DNA from: an uncultured Bacteroidales bacterium | GTDB taxonomy: Bacteria > Bacteroidota > Bacteroidia > Bacteroidales > Porphyromonadaceae | Assembly (NCBI GenBank): GCA_947290775.1 | Contig: CAMYPM010000003.1 | Location: 82,641 to 146,640 of the forward strand | Direction: 5' to 3' | DNA length: 64,000 nucleotides | Part shown: positions 26,691-36,012 of the stretch, one piece after another | Layout: each line of letters begins with the position of its first letter | How positions within the stretch are numbered: the stretch's first letter is position 1 | Made by a program: the position numbers and the translations under genes | Notes under the pieces: model-generated | The model's database searches: none | Told to the model about the DNA's origin: nothing | The model's input: the letters and a program-made list of their open reading frames with translations, nothing else

Positions 26691-27989
26691 TTATAGCTTG
26701 TCTGCATCCGAATGCTTTAGCTTAGACTGAAGTTCCTCGGCTGCCTGTATCGATTCAGTATTATTTGCTGAAATACCCCATGACTCTAATGGGGGAAGAT
26801 AGATCTTTGTATTGGGCTCAAGATGGTCAAATGACAAGAGCACATCCTTATTGGCATTATATATATAAACCCAGAAGACCCTATTCCCATAAGTTTTGGT
26901 AGCAATCGATGCTAATGTATCCCCACTTCTAACGACATAAGGCGTATAACCTGATTCTACACGAAGATCAAGCTTCTGAGACCTATTCACTTTAGGTTTA
27001 GTATCAACTTGCTGAACAGCAACAGTAGGTTGCCGGTCTGTAGAGTCTTTTTTATCCTCGCGAACAGAAGATTCTGAATAAGGTGCACAAGTAGGCTCTT
27101 TTTCTTCAGTAATAGTAGTTTGAGGCACCGAAGCTACTGCGTCTTCACGAGATAGAGAGGTACAACCTTGCGATTGACGTAAGTGAGGGACAATTGAAAT
27201 AATAAAGTATCCTAAAGAAAGAATCAATATTACAAGTAGCCATACCTTTAGCCCTGCCCCATCTTTCTTCTGCTTCTTTTCTTTGGTATCTCTAATGGGT
27301 GGGGGGGTAGTAGTCTGTGAGATCTTTTTAATAGGTGGGGGAAGAATAGCTTTTTGTGGCAGTTCAGGAGGTGTTGTTCTACGAAGAGCAAGAGGAATAT
27401 AGAGAGGTTCGTACCTAAGAGCTTCCATAAGTGAGGGAAATGATTGCTCCCTTATGCCTGATAAAATATTTTCGTTATTGAGCTTTGTCGGGGATAGAGC
27501 TGAAAATGGCTTATTGATATTGTTTAAAAGCTCTTGTGAAGGAGTCAAAAAAATCTTACTTCCATCGGAGGTAGCGCTAAAGGTACCTATGTGTTGCCAC
27601 TGCAAACAGTACCCCGCACACATACACTCTTTAAAGGAATCTTTTATAGCATTAGACACCTTAAGAATTGTCTCTTTAGTGTAGGATAGTGTTTCAATGA
27701 GTAACTGATTGATAAGGTCGGTTCCTTGTATGGTAACAGGGGAGACAACGAGCCTAATATGAGGCGGAATGATCCAGGACTCACCATTAGATAGGTGTGC
27801 CACAAATTCTCCCTCCTTCAGGGTAGATAGTTCAACAATGCCCGGCAGGGTAGTCCCGGAAACTGTATATTCGGATGAAAGACGCTGGACAGTAAGCTCA
27901 ATTAGCTTTTCCCAAACAGTCTTTACGGTATCATAATCTAAAGATGATGCCTCCGATAGTTTAATTAACCACTGTGCCGTTTCAATCAT
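26691..27989 (-). CDS. HU-like / transmembrane / LysM three-part protein
   Basis: 432 residues. The N-terminal part (about 1-200) looks like one or two HU/IHF-type folds (IVELSTLKEGEFVAHLSNGE). A proline- and lysine-rich linker follows, then one transmembrane helix (about 250-270), a polar stretch, and a LysM domain (about 345-405: YVVRSGDTLASIATKTYGN). LysM binds peptidoglycan, so the C-terminus should be periplasmic and the HU-like part cytoplasmic. It could link nucleoid and wall, but that is speculation. The assignment of the N-terminal half is tentative. It is last in nspC-ftsY-rimO. Confidence 0.75.
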   Translation of the reverse strand: MIETAQWLIKLSEASSLDYDTVKTVWEKLIELTVQRLSSEYTVSGTTLPGIVELSTLKEGEFVAHLSNGESWIIPPHIRLVVSPVTIQGTDLINQLLIETLSYTKETILKVSNAIKDSFKECMCAGYCLQWQHIGTFSATSDGSKIFLTPSQELLNNINKPFSALSPTKLNNENILSGIREQSFPSLMEALRYEPLYIPLALRRTTPPELPQKAILPPPIKKISQTTTPPPIRDTKEKKQKKDGAGLKVWLLVILILSLGYFIISIVPHLRQSQGCTSLSREDAVASVPQTTITEEKEPTCAPYSESSVREDKKDSTDRQPTVAVQQVDTKPKVNRSQKLDLRVESGYTPYVVRSGDTLASIATKTYGNRVFWVYIYNANKDVLLSFDHLEPNTKIYLPPLESWGISANNTESIQAAEELQSKLKHSDADKL

Positions 27990-28020
27990 ATTAGAGTCTC
28001 AAATTAAAGAGCAATTTTGT

Positions 28021-29325
28021 CTATTGTACGATAGGGTGAGCGACAAGATCAAATCCTTCCGTTGCCGTAATCTCACACATGTAGTAGTGTCCGGTGACAA
28101 GTCCTCTTGTTTGCTCCTTTGGAATAAGTACTTCCGGATCTACTTCAGGGGAATCGTATTCAGTTCGCCCTATATAATAATCACTTTCTGTACGATCGAT
28201 CAGCACTTCCATCTGCTTTCCTATTAAGCTATCACTAAAGGAAGCCCCAATTGGTTCCTGACAATTCATGAGTTGCTCCAAGCGCTCTGCCTTTATTTCT
28301 TGAGGCACATTATCCTCATAGTACTTGTATGCGTAAGTGTCTTTCTCATGCGAATAGGCAAAGGCCCCCAAGCGTTCAAATCGAGTTGACTCAACGAAAT
28401 CTAGTAATTCGTCAAAATCTTTTTCCTCCTCTCCCGGATGTCCCACCATCATGGTAGTGCGAAGCACTATGTCAGGTACCTCACTACGAATATATTGGAT
28501 CAGGTCGATAGTCTCCTCCTTCGTAATACCTCGTCGCATTAAGCGCAACATTTTATTTGATGCATGTTGCAAAGCAATATCAAGGTAATGGCATATATTC
28601 TCCCGCTCTCGAATTACAGGGATAATCTCTCTCGGGAAGCCTGTAGGATAAGCGTAATGCAGACGGATTCTTCTTATATCCTTTATATCGCTCAGACTCA
28701 ATAGGAGATCACGTAAGGCGCCATTCTTGCCAATATCCGATCCGTAGGAAGTAAGGTCTTGAGCGATGAGTTGTATCTCTGTGACTCCTTTAGAAGCCAG
28801 TGTTTTACCCTCTTGAACCAATTCAGATATCGGGCGAGACTTCATATTGCCTGTAATAATCGGGATAGCACAGTAAGAACAGTACCGATTACATCCTTCC
28901 GAGATTTTCATATAGGCATAATGATGTGGAGTAGTAAGCGTCCTCTCGCCTAAGATAGCTCTGGTCGCTACTCCCAGATCTGAAAGCATTTTATGCCAAT
29001 CGAATTTCCCGTAGAAAGCATCCACCTCAGGTATTTCGGATTCCAATTCATCACGGAAGCGTTCACTTAGACAGCCCATTACGATCAACTTGGCAATTCG
29101 TCCACTTTTTTTAGCCTCTACAAAGCCCAGGATTGTATTGATAGACTCCTCCTGTGCGGCCGCAATAAACCCACAAGTATTAACTACTACGATCTCTCCG
29201 GTAATCCTTTTCGGATCGTGCCGCACACGATAGCCGGATGAAGCGAACAATCGAATTAATTGCTCGCTATCAACAAGATTCTTCGAGCAGCCTAAAGTGA
29301 TGATATTAACCTCTCCTCGATGCAT
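28021..29325 (-). CDS. rimO: Ribosomal protein S12 methylthiotransferase RimO
   Basis: 434 residues. It adds a methylthio group to an Asp of ribosomal protein S12. The N-terminal domain has cluster Cys in LGCSKNLVDSE, VNTCGFI and MGCLSERF. The radical-SAM motif is EGCNRYCSYCAIP (CxxxCxxC). A TRAM domain closes the protein. It begins directly after the ftsY stop, which points to translational coupling. Its two Fe-S clusters depend on systems such as SufS/SufE. Confidence 0.96.
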   Translation of the reverse strand: MHRGEVNIITLGCSKNLVDSEQLIRLFASSGYRVRHDPKRITGEIVVVNTCGFIAAAQEESINTILGFVEAKKSGRIAKLIVMGCLSERFRDELESEIPEVDAFYGKFDWHKMLSDLGVATRAILGERTLTTPHHYAYMKISEGCNRYCSYCAIPIITGNMKSRPISELVQEGKTLASKGVTEIQLIAQDLTSYGSDIGKNGALRDLLLSLSDIKDIRRIRLHYAYPTGFPREIIPVIRERENICHYLDIALQHASNKMLRLMRRGITKEETIDLIQYIRSEVPDIVLRTTMMVGHPGEEEKDFDELLDFVESTRFERLGAFAYSHEKDTYAYKYYEDNVPQEIKAERLEQLMNCQEPIGASFSDSLIGKQMEVLIDRTESDYYIGRTEYDSPEVDPEVLIPKEQTRGLVTGHYYMCEITATEGFDLVAHPIVQ

Positions 29326-30276
29326 TTATCCAAATAGAGAATCAACAAATTCTTTCTTCCTGAAGAGCTGCAAATCATCTATCTTTTCTCCTATTCCGAT
29401 ATATTTTACCGGAACCTTAAATTGATCTGATATGCCGATTACTACACCTCCTTTAGCTGTTCCATCCAGCTTAGTAATAGCAAGGGCAGTTACCTCTGTG
29501 GCAGCTGTGAATTGCTTGGCTTGTTCAAAGGCATTCTGACCTGTAGATCCATCTAATACTAGCAATACTTCCTGAGGCGCATCCGGTACAACTTTTTGCA
29601 TCACGCGCTTAATCTTGGTAAGCTCATTCATCAGTCCCACTTTATTGTGTAGCCGACCGGCTGTATCAATAAGTACAATATCAGCCCCCTGAGAAACTGC
29701 CGACGACAGCGTATCAAAAGCTACAGAAGCCGGATCACTGCCCATTGTTTGCTTTACAATAGGTACGTCTACCCGTTGCGCCCATACTTCTAATTGATCA
29801 ATAGCTGCTGCACGAAATGTATCTGCCGCTCCGATTACTACCTTGTGACCTGCTTTCTTAAATTGATAGGCGAGTTTGCCAATAGTCGTCGTTTTTCCTA
29901 CACCATTGACCCCCACTACCATAATTACATAAGGACGCTTAACCCCTTCCAGAGAAAAACTATCCCCATCTACTAATCCATTTTCTGTGAGCAAAGCCTC
30001 AATTTCCTCTTTAAGAATCACATTGAGCTCACTAGTTGATACATATTTGTCACGTGCTACACGCGCCTCGATACGTTTGATTATTTTCAGCGTTGTATCA
30101 ACCCCCACATCGCTTGTTACGAGTACATCTTCCAGATTATCCAGTACTTCGTCGTCAACCGTTGACTTACCTACTATAGCTCGTGTGAGCTTGCCAACCA
30201 CATTCTCTTTGCTTTTAGAAAGCCCTTCGTCAAGTGTCTCTTTTTTCTTCTTAGAGAAGATGCCAAATAATCCCAT
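29326..30276 (-). CDS. ftsY: Signal recognition particle receptor FtsY
   Basis: 316 residues. An N domain precedes the G domain with GVNGVGKTTTIGKLA, DTFRAAAIDQLE, DTAGR and TKLDGTAKGG. It docks SRP-ribosome complexes at the membrane. The long acidic A domain of E. coli is missing, as in many other bacteria. It lies nine bases after nspC and abuts rimO. Confidence 0.97.
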   Translation of the reverse strand: MGLFGIFSKKKKETLDEGLSKSKENVVGKLTRAIVGKSTVDDEVLDNLEDVLVTSDVGVDTTLKIIKRIEARVARDKYVSTSELNVILKEEIEALLTENGLVDGDSFSLEGVKRPYVIMVVGVNGVGKTTTIGKLAYQFKKAGHKVVIGAADTFRAAAIDQLEVWAQRVDVPIVKQTMGSDPASVAFDTLSSAVSQGADIVLIDTAGRLHNKVGLMNELTKIKRVMQKVVPDAPQEVLLVLDGSTGQNAFEQAKQFTAATEVTALAITKLDGTAKGGVVIGISDQFKVPVKYIGIGEKIDDLQLFRKKEFVDSLFG

Positions 30277-30285
30277 ATCTCAAAC

Positions 30286-31425
30286 TTAATCCATTCTTCT
30301 TTTGTAATCCTCATAGGTGAAGTGTCTGAGCACTTCATAGCCGCCCTCTTCATGTAGCAGCACAATATCCGGATGCGCTACTCCATTAAACATATTCGTT
30401 TTTACTGTGGTGTAGTGTAGCATATCCTCAAATATAATTTCATCTCCTATTTCAAGTGGTTCGTCAAAGCTCCATGACCCTATATAGTCACCACTTAAGC
30501 AGCTCATCCCCCCCAAGCGATAGGTTGGAAGACCATTGATAGGTTCTTGATGCGCACCTCTAACAATGGGGTTGTAGGGCATTTCTAAGCAATCCGGCAT
30601 ATGGCAAGTAAACGACACATCCAGAATAGCGGTTTGAATACCTGCATGAGACACTATGTCCACTACATGACTAATTAAAAAACCTGTTTGCCATGCAAAG
30701 GCACTTCCCGGTTCAAGGATTAGTTTTAGATGTGGATAGCGCTGCTTAAAGCCCTTGAGAACCTCTACAAGATGCTCTATATTGTACTCTTTATGCGTCA
30801 TTAAATGCCCCCCTCCCATATTAAGCCATTGGGCTTGGCGTAGGGCTGTATCAAATTTCTTGGAAATAATACCCAAAGTACGCTCTAACTGAAAGCTATT
30901 TCCTTCGCACAATACATGAAAGTGTAATCCTTCAATACCTTCGGGCAATCCTTTGTCCAAGGCTTCGGCGGTAACACCGAATCGGCTACCTGGAAGAGCC
31001 GGATTATATAAGTCAGTTTCTACAGGAGAGTATTCCGGATTGATACGGATACCATACGACACATTAGGAGATAAATTTCCTTTATATCGTTCGTATTGAG
31101 AAAGAGAATTGAAGGAGATGTGAGAGGCATATTGTTGCCATTGTGCCCATTCGTTTGGTAGGTATGCAGGGGTGAAAGCATGTACTTGAGACTTCATCTC
31201 TTCATACCCCAAGCGAGCCTCCCAAAGAGAGCTTGCCGTAGAGGAAAAACCATACTCTCTAAATATGGGGAACGTACGCCAAAGTGCATACGACTTAAAC
31301 GCCAAGATAATCTCGGCACCACTTTCATCGGATACCTCTTTGATAGTAGCAAGATTTCGTCTAAGCAATCTTTCCTCTAACACATAGGAGGCACGCTCTA
31401 TTTCAGGATAGTCAATTCTCTTCAC
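30286..31425 (-). CDS. nspC: Carboxynorspermidine decarboxylase
   Basis: 379 residues. A PLP-dependent fold III decarboxylase that makes norspermidine or spermidine from the carboxylated precursor in the alternative polyamine pathway. The PLP lysine is probably in ILAFKSYALW, and MGGGHLMT and LEPGSAFAW follow. CHMPDCLEMPYNP and GGMSCLSGD carry the C-terminal active-site Cys region. The partner dehydrogenase is not in the window. It is first gene of the ftsY-rimO unit. Confidence 0.93.
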   Translation of the reverse strand: MKRIDYPEIERASYVLEERLLRRNLATIKEVSDESGAEIILAFKSYALWRTFPIFREYGFSSTASSLWEARLGYEEMKSQVHAFTPAYLPNEWAQWQQYASHISFNSLSQYERYKGNLSPNVSYGIRINPEYSPVETDLYNPALPGSRFGVTAEALDKGLPEGIEGLHFHVLCEGNSFQLERTLGIISKKFDTALRQAQWLNMGGGHLMTHKEYNIEHLVEVLKGFKQRYPHLKLILEPGSAFAWQTGFLISHVVDIVSHAGIQTAILDVSFTCHMPDCLEMPYNPIVRGAHQEPINGLPTYRLGGMSCLSGDYIGSWSFDEPLEIGDEIIFEDMLHYTTVKTNMFNGVAHPDIVLLHEEGGYEVLRHFTYEDYKRRMD

Positions 31426-31857
31426 ACTATAAAAGACATGTTGTTGAATAACCGCTTATCTTACAAGTAAATGCCTCCTATCCAACTCGGTAGAAGAGAC
31501 ACTTTCAGTAAAATGGATATTCAAATTCCTTCGTAGTTAGAGACTTTTTCAAAAGTCTCAATGCATTTATTCTCTTTCTTTTACCCGTACAAAGATAGAC
31601 AAAATTAGAAGGATTACTTCTTCTTTTATCAGCGTAGCAGAAGAAGAGAGTAGTAGTCTAGGAAAAGTGTTTTCCCCACAGCTTTTATGCGGAAGTAAGT
31701 GACGAGCCAAGAAATGAAAGTTTCGTATACCGAGGAGAAATCGATGAATAAAGGTTCCGTTCTGCGTGTGATACAAACACTCGTCAGCCGCATTGTTTAA
31801 GGATCATAAGATTCCCTTTTATGTGATGGGCAACATATCCTCTTTGGGCTATGAAAA
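31426..31857. other. Intergenic region, 432 bases, leader of nspC
   Basis: A TATCTTTG box on the minus strand (31597-31590) would give nspC a leader of about 160 bases. No riboswitch fold was recognised and no convincing gene was seen. The region ends at 22-bp repeat locus C. Confidence 0.4.
31590..31597 (-). promoter_or_regulatory. Probable -7 element of the nspC-ftsY-rimO operon
   Basis: TATCTTTG on the minus strand is a perfect -7 match. The -33 region is not recognisable. Confidence 0.5.
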
Positions 31858-31945
31858 TAGATCTATATCTTTTCCACAAAAGATACAGATGTTTCAAATG
31901 AAAGGTACTGATATTTCATTTCATGGATCAGTACCTTTCGTGAAG
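31858..31945. repeat. 22-bp tandem repeat array, locus C (mixed orientation)
   Basis: Four 22-base units start at 31858, 31880, 31902 and 31924. Unit 1 reads TAGATCTATATCTTTT. Units 2 and 3 are inverted (AAGATACAGATGTTT, AAGGTACTGATATTT). Unit 4 is direct again. Units 3 and 4 form a hairpin with a perfect 12-bp stem, AAAGGTACTGAT with ATCAGTACCTTT, just past the msrAB stop, and it could act as its terminator. Confidence 0.75.
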
Positions 31946-31946
31946 T

Positions 31947-32882
31947 CTATTCTTTGATCATTGGGATGTACTGCCCATAGCCCTCCGCCTCCATATCCTT
32001 TAAAGGAATAAATCGCAGTGCAGCACTGTTAATACAGTAGCGAAGTCCCCCATCTTCTAGAGGACCATCTTCAAATACGTGTCCCAGATGAATACCACTT
32101 GACGCGCCTTTGACCTCAGTGCGAAGCATACCATGGGAGCGGTCTGTATGTTCAGTTACAGCGGTTTCACTAATGGGACGTGTGAAAGCAGGCCATCCAC
32201 AACCACTCTCATACTTGTCGCAAGATATAAACAATGGAGTGCCATCCACTATGTCCACATAGATGCCCGGTTCGAAAGTGTTGTTGTACTCATTGGCATA
32301 AGGAGGCTCGGTAGCGGCTTCTAATGTAACTTGGTATTGCAATGGGGTAAGGCGTTGCTTGAGAAGCTCTTTATCGATATAGCGTGTGCGATGTGCTTCT
32401 CTAATTTTGGAGCGACTGATGTGACAATACCCACCGGGATGCTTTTCTAAATACTTTTGGTGGTACTCTTCGGCCGGATAGAAGTTTTTCAATGACATAA
32501 CCTCTACTACAATGGGCGATGCATACTTTTTTTGCTCTGAAGCTATTATACTTTGAATGACTTTCTCATCCTCCGGGGCCGTAAAGTAGATACCGGTTCG
32601 ATAGCTGCGTCCCACATCATTGCCTTGTCGGTTCAATATTGTGGGATCTACAACCTTGAAGTACATTTCAAGAATAAAGCTGAGTGGTACTTGGTCGCTA
32701 TCGTAGTGCACGGCAATAGTTTCCGCATAATCACTATTCGTGTCTTCATAGCGAGGATTCTCAATCAAAGAGTTAGCATATCCCACTTCTGTTTTAGTAA
32801 CTCCTTGTATCCCATCAAAATAGGCCTGCATACCCCAAAAGCAACCGCCCGCCAGATAAATTATTTTGATCATTGCTGTCAT
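31947..32882 (-). CDS. msrAB: Fused methionine sulfoxide reductase MsrA-MsrB
   Basis: 311 residues. The MsrA domain (about 5-160) has the catalytic [11 protein letters not shown] and [16 protein letters not shown]. The MsrB domain (about 170-305) has [18 protein letters not shown] and the catalytic [11 protein letters not shown]. MsrB here lacks the usual zinc CxxC pairs. Together they reduce both stereoisomers of methionine sulfoxide. A second ATG at 32873 ([10 protein letters not shown]) is an equally good start. No signal peptide. Confidence 0.95.
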   Translation of the reverse strand: MTAMIKIIYLAGGCFWGMQAYFDGIQGVTKTEVGYANSLIENPRYEDTNSDYAETIAVHYDSDQVPLSFILEMYFKVVDPTILNRQGNDVGRSYRTGIYFTAPEDEKVIQSIIASEQKKYASPIVVEVMSLKNFYPAEEYHQKYLEKHPGGYCHISRSKIREAHRTRYIDKELLKQRLTPLQYQVTLEAATEPPYANEYNNTFEPGIYVDIVDGTPLFISCDKYESGCGWPAFTRPISETAVTEHTDRSHGMLRTEVKGASSGIHLGHVFEDGPLEDGGLRYCINSAALRFIPLKDMEAEGYGQYIPMIKE

Positions 32883-33010
32883 TTGTTCATTGTTATATAT
32901 TTATTATTTGTCCACATTTATGAGACCTTTACCTAATGCTCCTTATTCAAAGCGTTGTTTTTGCTTTCAGCCTCTTAAGAATATGGAGTACTAAGATAAG
33001 CAATATAAAG

Positions 33011-33043
33011 AAAAGGGCTGTACCAAAGCGGTACAACCCTTTC
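33011..33043 (-). terminator. Terminator after the M16 peptidase
   Basis: On the minus strand AAAGGGTTGTACC (33042-33030) pairs with GGTACAGCCCTTT (33024-33012) around a five-base loop, with one G-U pair and TTTTCTTT after it. It lies 28 bases past the stop. Confidence 0.8.
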
Positions 33044-33070
33044 CAATAACTTTTGCTCTAAGAGTGTGTG

Positions 33071-35923
33071 TTACTTCTTATCAGCTTCTGTTTGATTGCT
33101 GCGTAGGATAAGTTCCAAGCGATTACCTGAGCTTATAATGGAGTTAAGCATATCGGTAATGTCCTTCGTTGTAATGCTATTCAATGTAGCATCAAACGTA
33201 TCTGCATAGTTCTTTCCAAAGAAGTGATAAAGCTTGAGCTGATTCAGCCAATACCCATTGTCACGAAGAGACTCTGCATGACGCTTTTTGATACTGGTAA
33301 TTGACTTGTCGAAAGCTGCCTGATCAACGCCTTCTTTTACTATCTTGTCAAACTCTACATAAACGACTTCATTCAAAGAAGCTGCTTTCAGCGGATCACA
33401 GATAAACTGTACAATCACAGATGCAGAACCTTCGGGGAATTCATCTACACTAACTCCGGCATAAGGAGAGTATGTACCGCTCTCGCGCTCACGAATAGAA
33501 GCAATTAAGGTCTGATCCAGCACGTTGTTGAGAATCTCGCCCGTTAAGCTTGCCTTAAGGTCGTATTTGACAGCCCCTTGCAAGTGGTCAACAACTACTG
33601 CTGTCGGCGTATCAAAGTCCTTCTTGTACTCGATAGTCATCTGACCCTTACGAATATCCTCTTCCTTCTTGCGGTCCATCTTTGCAACAGCCTTGCCCTT
33701 TGGTATGCTACCGAGGTACTTAGCAATAAGCGGTTTAGCGGCTTCAATATCTACATTACCTACAATGTAATACTGGAATCCATTGGCAGAACCCAAACGC
33801 TCACGTACCATTTTGAGAGCCTTATTATAGTCGACAGCATTCAAATCAGCTTCTTTCAAGCTCTTATTACGTAAGCTATTATCGTAAAGGAGGTAAAGCA
33901 TAGAGTCTTGCAAAGAAGACATAGGGTTACGCTCAACCATCTTCAAGTAAGAGATCTGCTTTTCTTTGTAAGCTTCAAAAGACTCAGTATCCTCATTCAA
34001 AGAAGTTTGATAGAGATACACGAGTTGAAGCATTGTTTCGAAGTCTTTGATTGTAGAAGCTCCGGAGATAGAGGTAGTAAAGTCGTTAATGCTTGCAGCT
34101 ACGCTTGCGCTACGACCGGCAAGAACCTTTGTTAAGTCAGTTCTATTAAACTTACCCACCTTACTCAAGTTAGCTACATCACCCAATACATGGGTATGTA
34201 AGATATCATTAGGGGTAGTATAAAGGTAGTTACCTCCATGCGTAATACCGGAGAGACGAATTTCGTCATCCTTGAAGTCTGTCGGCTTAATGTAAACAGT
34301 GATGCCGTTGTTCAGCTTAAGTTCGGTAGCACCAAACTTACCATTTTTCTTCTCGGAAACAATCTTACCCCCCTTAAGAGGCTTGTCGATCAACGTCGTT
34401 GCGATAACCTCTTCCTTACGAGCTTCAATAGGCTCAGAAACTGTCTTGTTGTACAATGCAATCATCTCCTCGGCAGTCGGATAGGTAAGTCCTTCCTTTT
34501 CAGGACCGGTAAGGTACATTACCAAATTCTTGCCGTCAGAAGAGATCAATTCCTTTACATAGGCATTAATGTCAGCCAGAGTTAATGATTGTGCGTATTG
34601 CTCTACAATCATCTTTTCCATCTCAATACCGGGGATATATCCTCCGTTTAAAAAGTAGTCCTTGTACTCTTCTACGTAAGATGAGTTTGTTGTCTTCTCA
34701 CGCTCATTGTAAAGGTCTTCGTAGCGCTTTAGAACATTTGTCTTAGCACGATCATATTCACTCTGTAGGAAGCCGTACTGGTTAACCTCTTCAATTTCTT
34801 TTACCAAGGCTTTGAAAGCATCCTCCCATCCTCCATCCTTGGCTATTGCCATGAACTGAAAGGCATCTTTTGTCTTTACAAAGCCGAGCATCTCGCCACG
34901 GGATGCACTGGCGTGCATAAAGGGAGCATTGGGCTTTCTGACAATCTCACGGAAACGCTCTCCAAATATAGTGCTCACAATGAAGTCTGCATAGTTCATA
35001 GCTGCTCCAAGGATAGTACCTCTTTGTTCGCGAGGCATTGGATCATGCTTAAACATGATGGCCAGTTCTGTCGTTGTAGCCTCCTTATCAGTAGCGATAG
35101 CAGCAATAGGAGTTGCATTGTCTGCTACAGGTACAAAATAGCGTTCTGCCGGATTTTCTCTCTTGGGTATATCGGCAAAGTATTCCTTGATTTTTGCTTC
35201 TACGTAGTCGGGATCCAAGTCACCAACAATGATAATACCTTGCAAATCAGGACGGTACCATTTGTGGTAGAAATCACGAATAGCTTTGTGTTCAAAGTTG
35301 TCAACTACTTCCATCGTACCGATAGGTAAGCGGTTGGCATACTTATTATTAGGGAGAATAACGGGAAGGAGCTTCTTAAAGTTGCGAATACCTGCATTGT
35401 TGCTTATACGCCACTCCTCATGAATAACGCCACGCTCCTCGTCTATTTCACTGCCGAGCAGTTCAATATTGCTACTCCAGTCATGTAAGATAAGGATACA
35501 ACTGTCAATTACCTCGTTTCCTTTATCGGTAGGAGCATCCATTACCGTATATACAGTTTCGTCAAACGCTGTATAAGCATTCAGGTCTGCACCGAAACGA
35601 CAACCAATACGCTCTAAAAAGCCAATAAGGTTTTTACCGGGGAAGTTCTTTGTCCCATTAAATGCCATGTGCTCCAAAAAGTGAGCCAAACCCTGCTGGT
35701 TGTCATCTTCAAGGATAGAACCAACCTTTTGCGCAATGTAAAAGTGTGCACGTCCTTGGGGTTCTGTATTCTTGCGAATAATGTAGGTTAATCCATTGGG
35801 CAAAGTACCCATCTTAACAGCCGGATCAATTGGGAGTGACATGTTTTCCTGAGCCCCGGCCATAGTAGGCATCAGGAAAGTCGCTAATACGAGTAGCGGT
35901 GTCAATAGTTTTTTCAATCGCAT
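33071..35923 (-). CDS. M16 family zinc metallopeptidase (pitrilysin-like)
   Basis: 950 residues. A signal peptide (about 1-24, ending GAQ) directs it to the periplasm. The inverted zinc motif HFLEHMAFNG (HxxEH) is at about 82-86 and the third ligand Glu lies about 75 residues later (EIDEERGVIHEEW). Four M16 modules follow, with an inactive second half. The family degrades peptides, which suits an amino-acid-fermenting asaccharolytic bacterium. It stands alone with its own terminator. Confidence 0.93.
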   Translation of the reverse strand: MRLKKLLTPLLVLATFLMPTMAGAQENMSLPIDPAVKMGTLPNGLTYIIRKNTEPQGRAHFYIAQKVGSILEDDNQQGLAHFLEHMAFNGTKNFPGKNLIGFLERIGCRFGADLNAYTAFDETVYTVMDAPTDKGNEVIDSCILILHDWSSNIELLGSEIDEERGVIHEEWRISNNAGIRNFKKLLPVILPNNKYANRLPIGTMEVVDNFEHKAIRDFYHKWYRPDLQGIIIVGDLDPDYVEAKIKEYFADIPKRENPAERYFVPVADNATPIAAIATDKEATTTELAIMFKHDPMPREQRGTILGAAMNYADFIVSTIFGERFREIVRKPNAPFMHASASRGEMLGFVKTKDAFQFMAIAKDGGWEDAFKALVKEIEEVNQYGFLQSEYDRAKTNVLKRYEDLYNEREKTTNSSYVEEYKDYFLNGGYIPGIEMEKMIVEQYAQSLTLADINAYVKELISSDGKNLVMYLTGPEKEGLTYPTAEEMIALYNKTVSEPIEARKEEVIATTLIDKPLKGGKIVSEKKNGKFGATELKLNNGITVYIKPTDFKDDEIRLSGITHGGNYLYTTPNDILHTHVLGDVANLSKVGKFNRTDLTKVLAGRSASVAASINDFTTSISGASTIKDFETMLQLVYLYQTSLNEDTESFEAYKEKQISYLKMVERNPMSSLQDSMLYLLYDNSLRNKSLKEADLNAVDYNKALKMVRERLGSANGFQYYIVGNVDIEAAKPLIAKYLGSIPKGKAVAKMDRKKEEDIRKGQMTIEYKKDFDTPTAVVVDHLQGAVKYDLKASLTGEILNNVLDQTLIASIRERESGTYSPYAGVSVDEFPEGSASVIVQFICDPLKAASLNEVVYVEFDKIVKEGVDQAAFDKSITSIKKRHAESLRDNGYWLNQLKLYHFFGKNYADTFDATLNSITTKDITDMLNSIISSGNRLELILRSNQTEADKK

Positions 35924-35978
35924 AAATATCTTTCTAAAGTTGTATCTGTGTTCTTTCTTTTTTATTTGCCACTATGAG

Positions 35979-35986
35979 CAAAGGTA
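35979..35986 (-). promoter_or_regulatory. Probable M16 peptidase -7 element
   Basis: TACCTTTG on the minus strand, about 55 bases before the start codon. No clear -33. Confidence 0.45.
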
Positions 35987-36012
35987 ATCAAAATCCGCAT
36001 AATATAATGGGA

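Noticed and set aside
31567..31776. Minus-strand open frame of 69 codons upstream of nspC
   Set aside because: No recognisable family. It overlaps the probable nspC promoter, so it is more likely part of the leader region.
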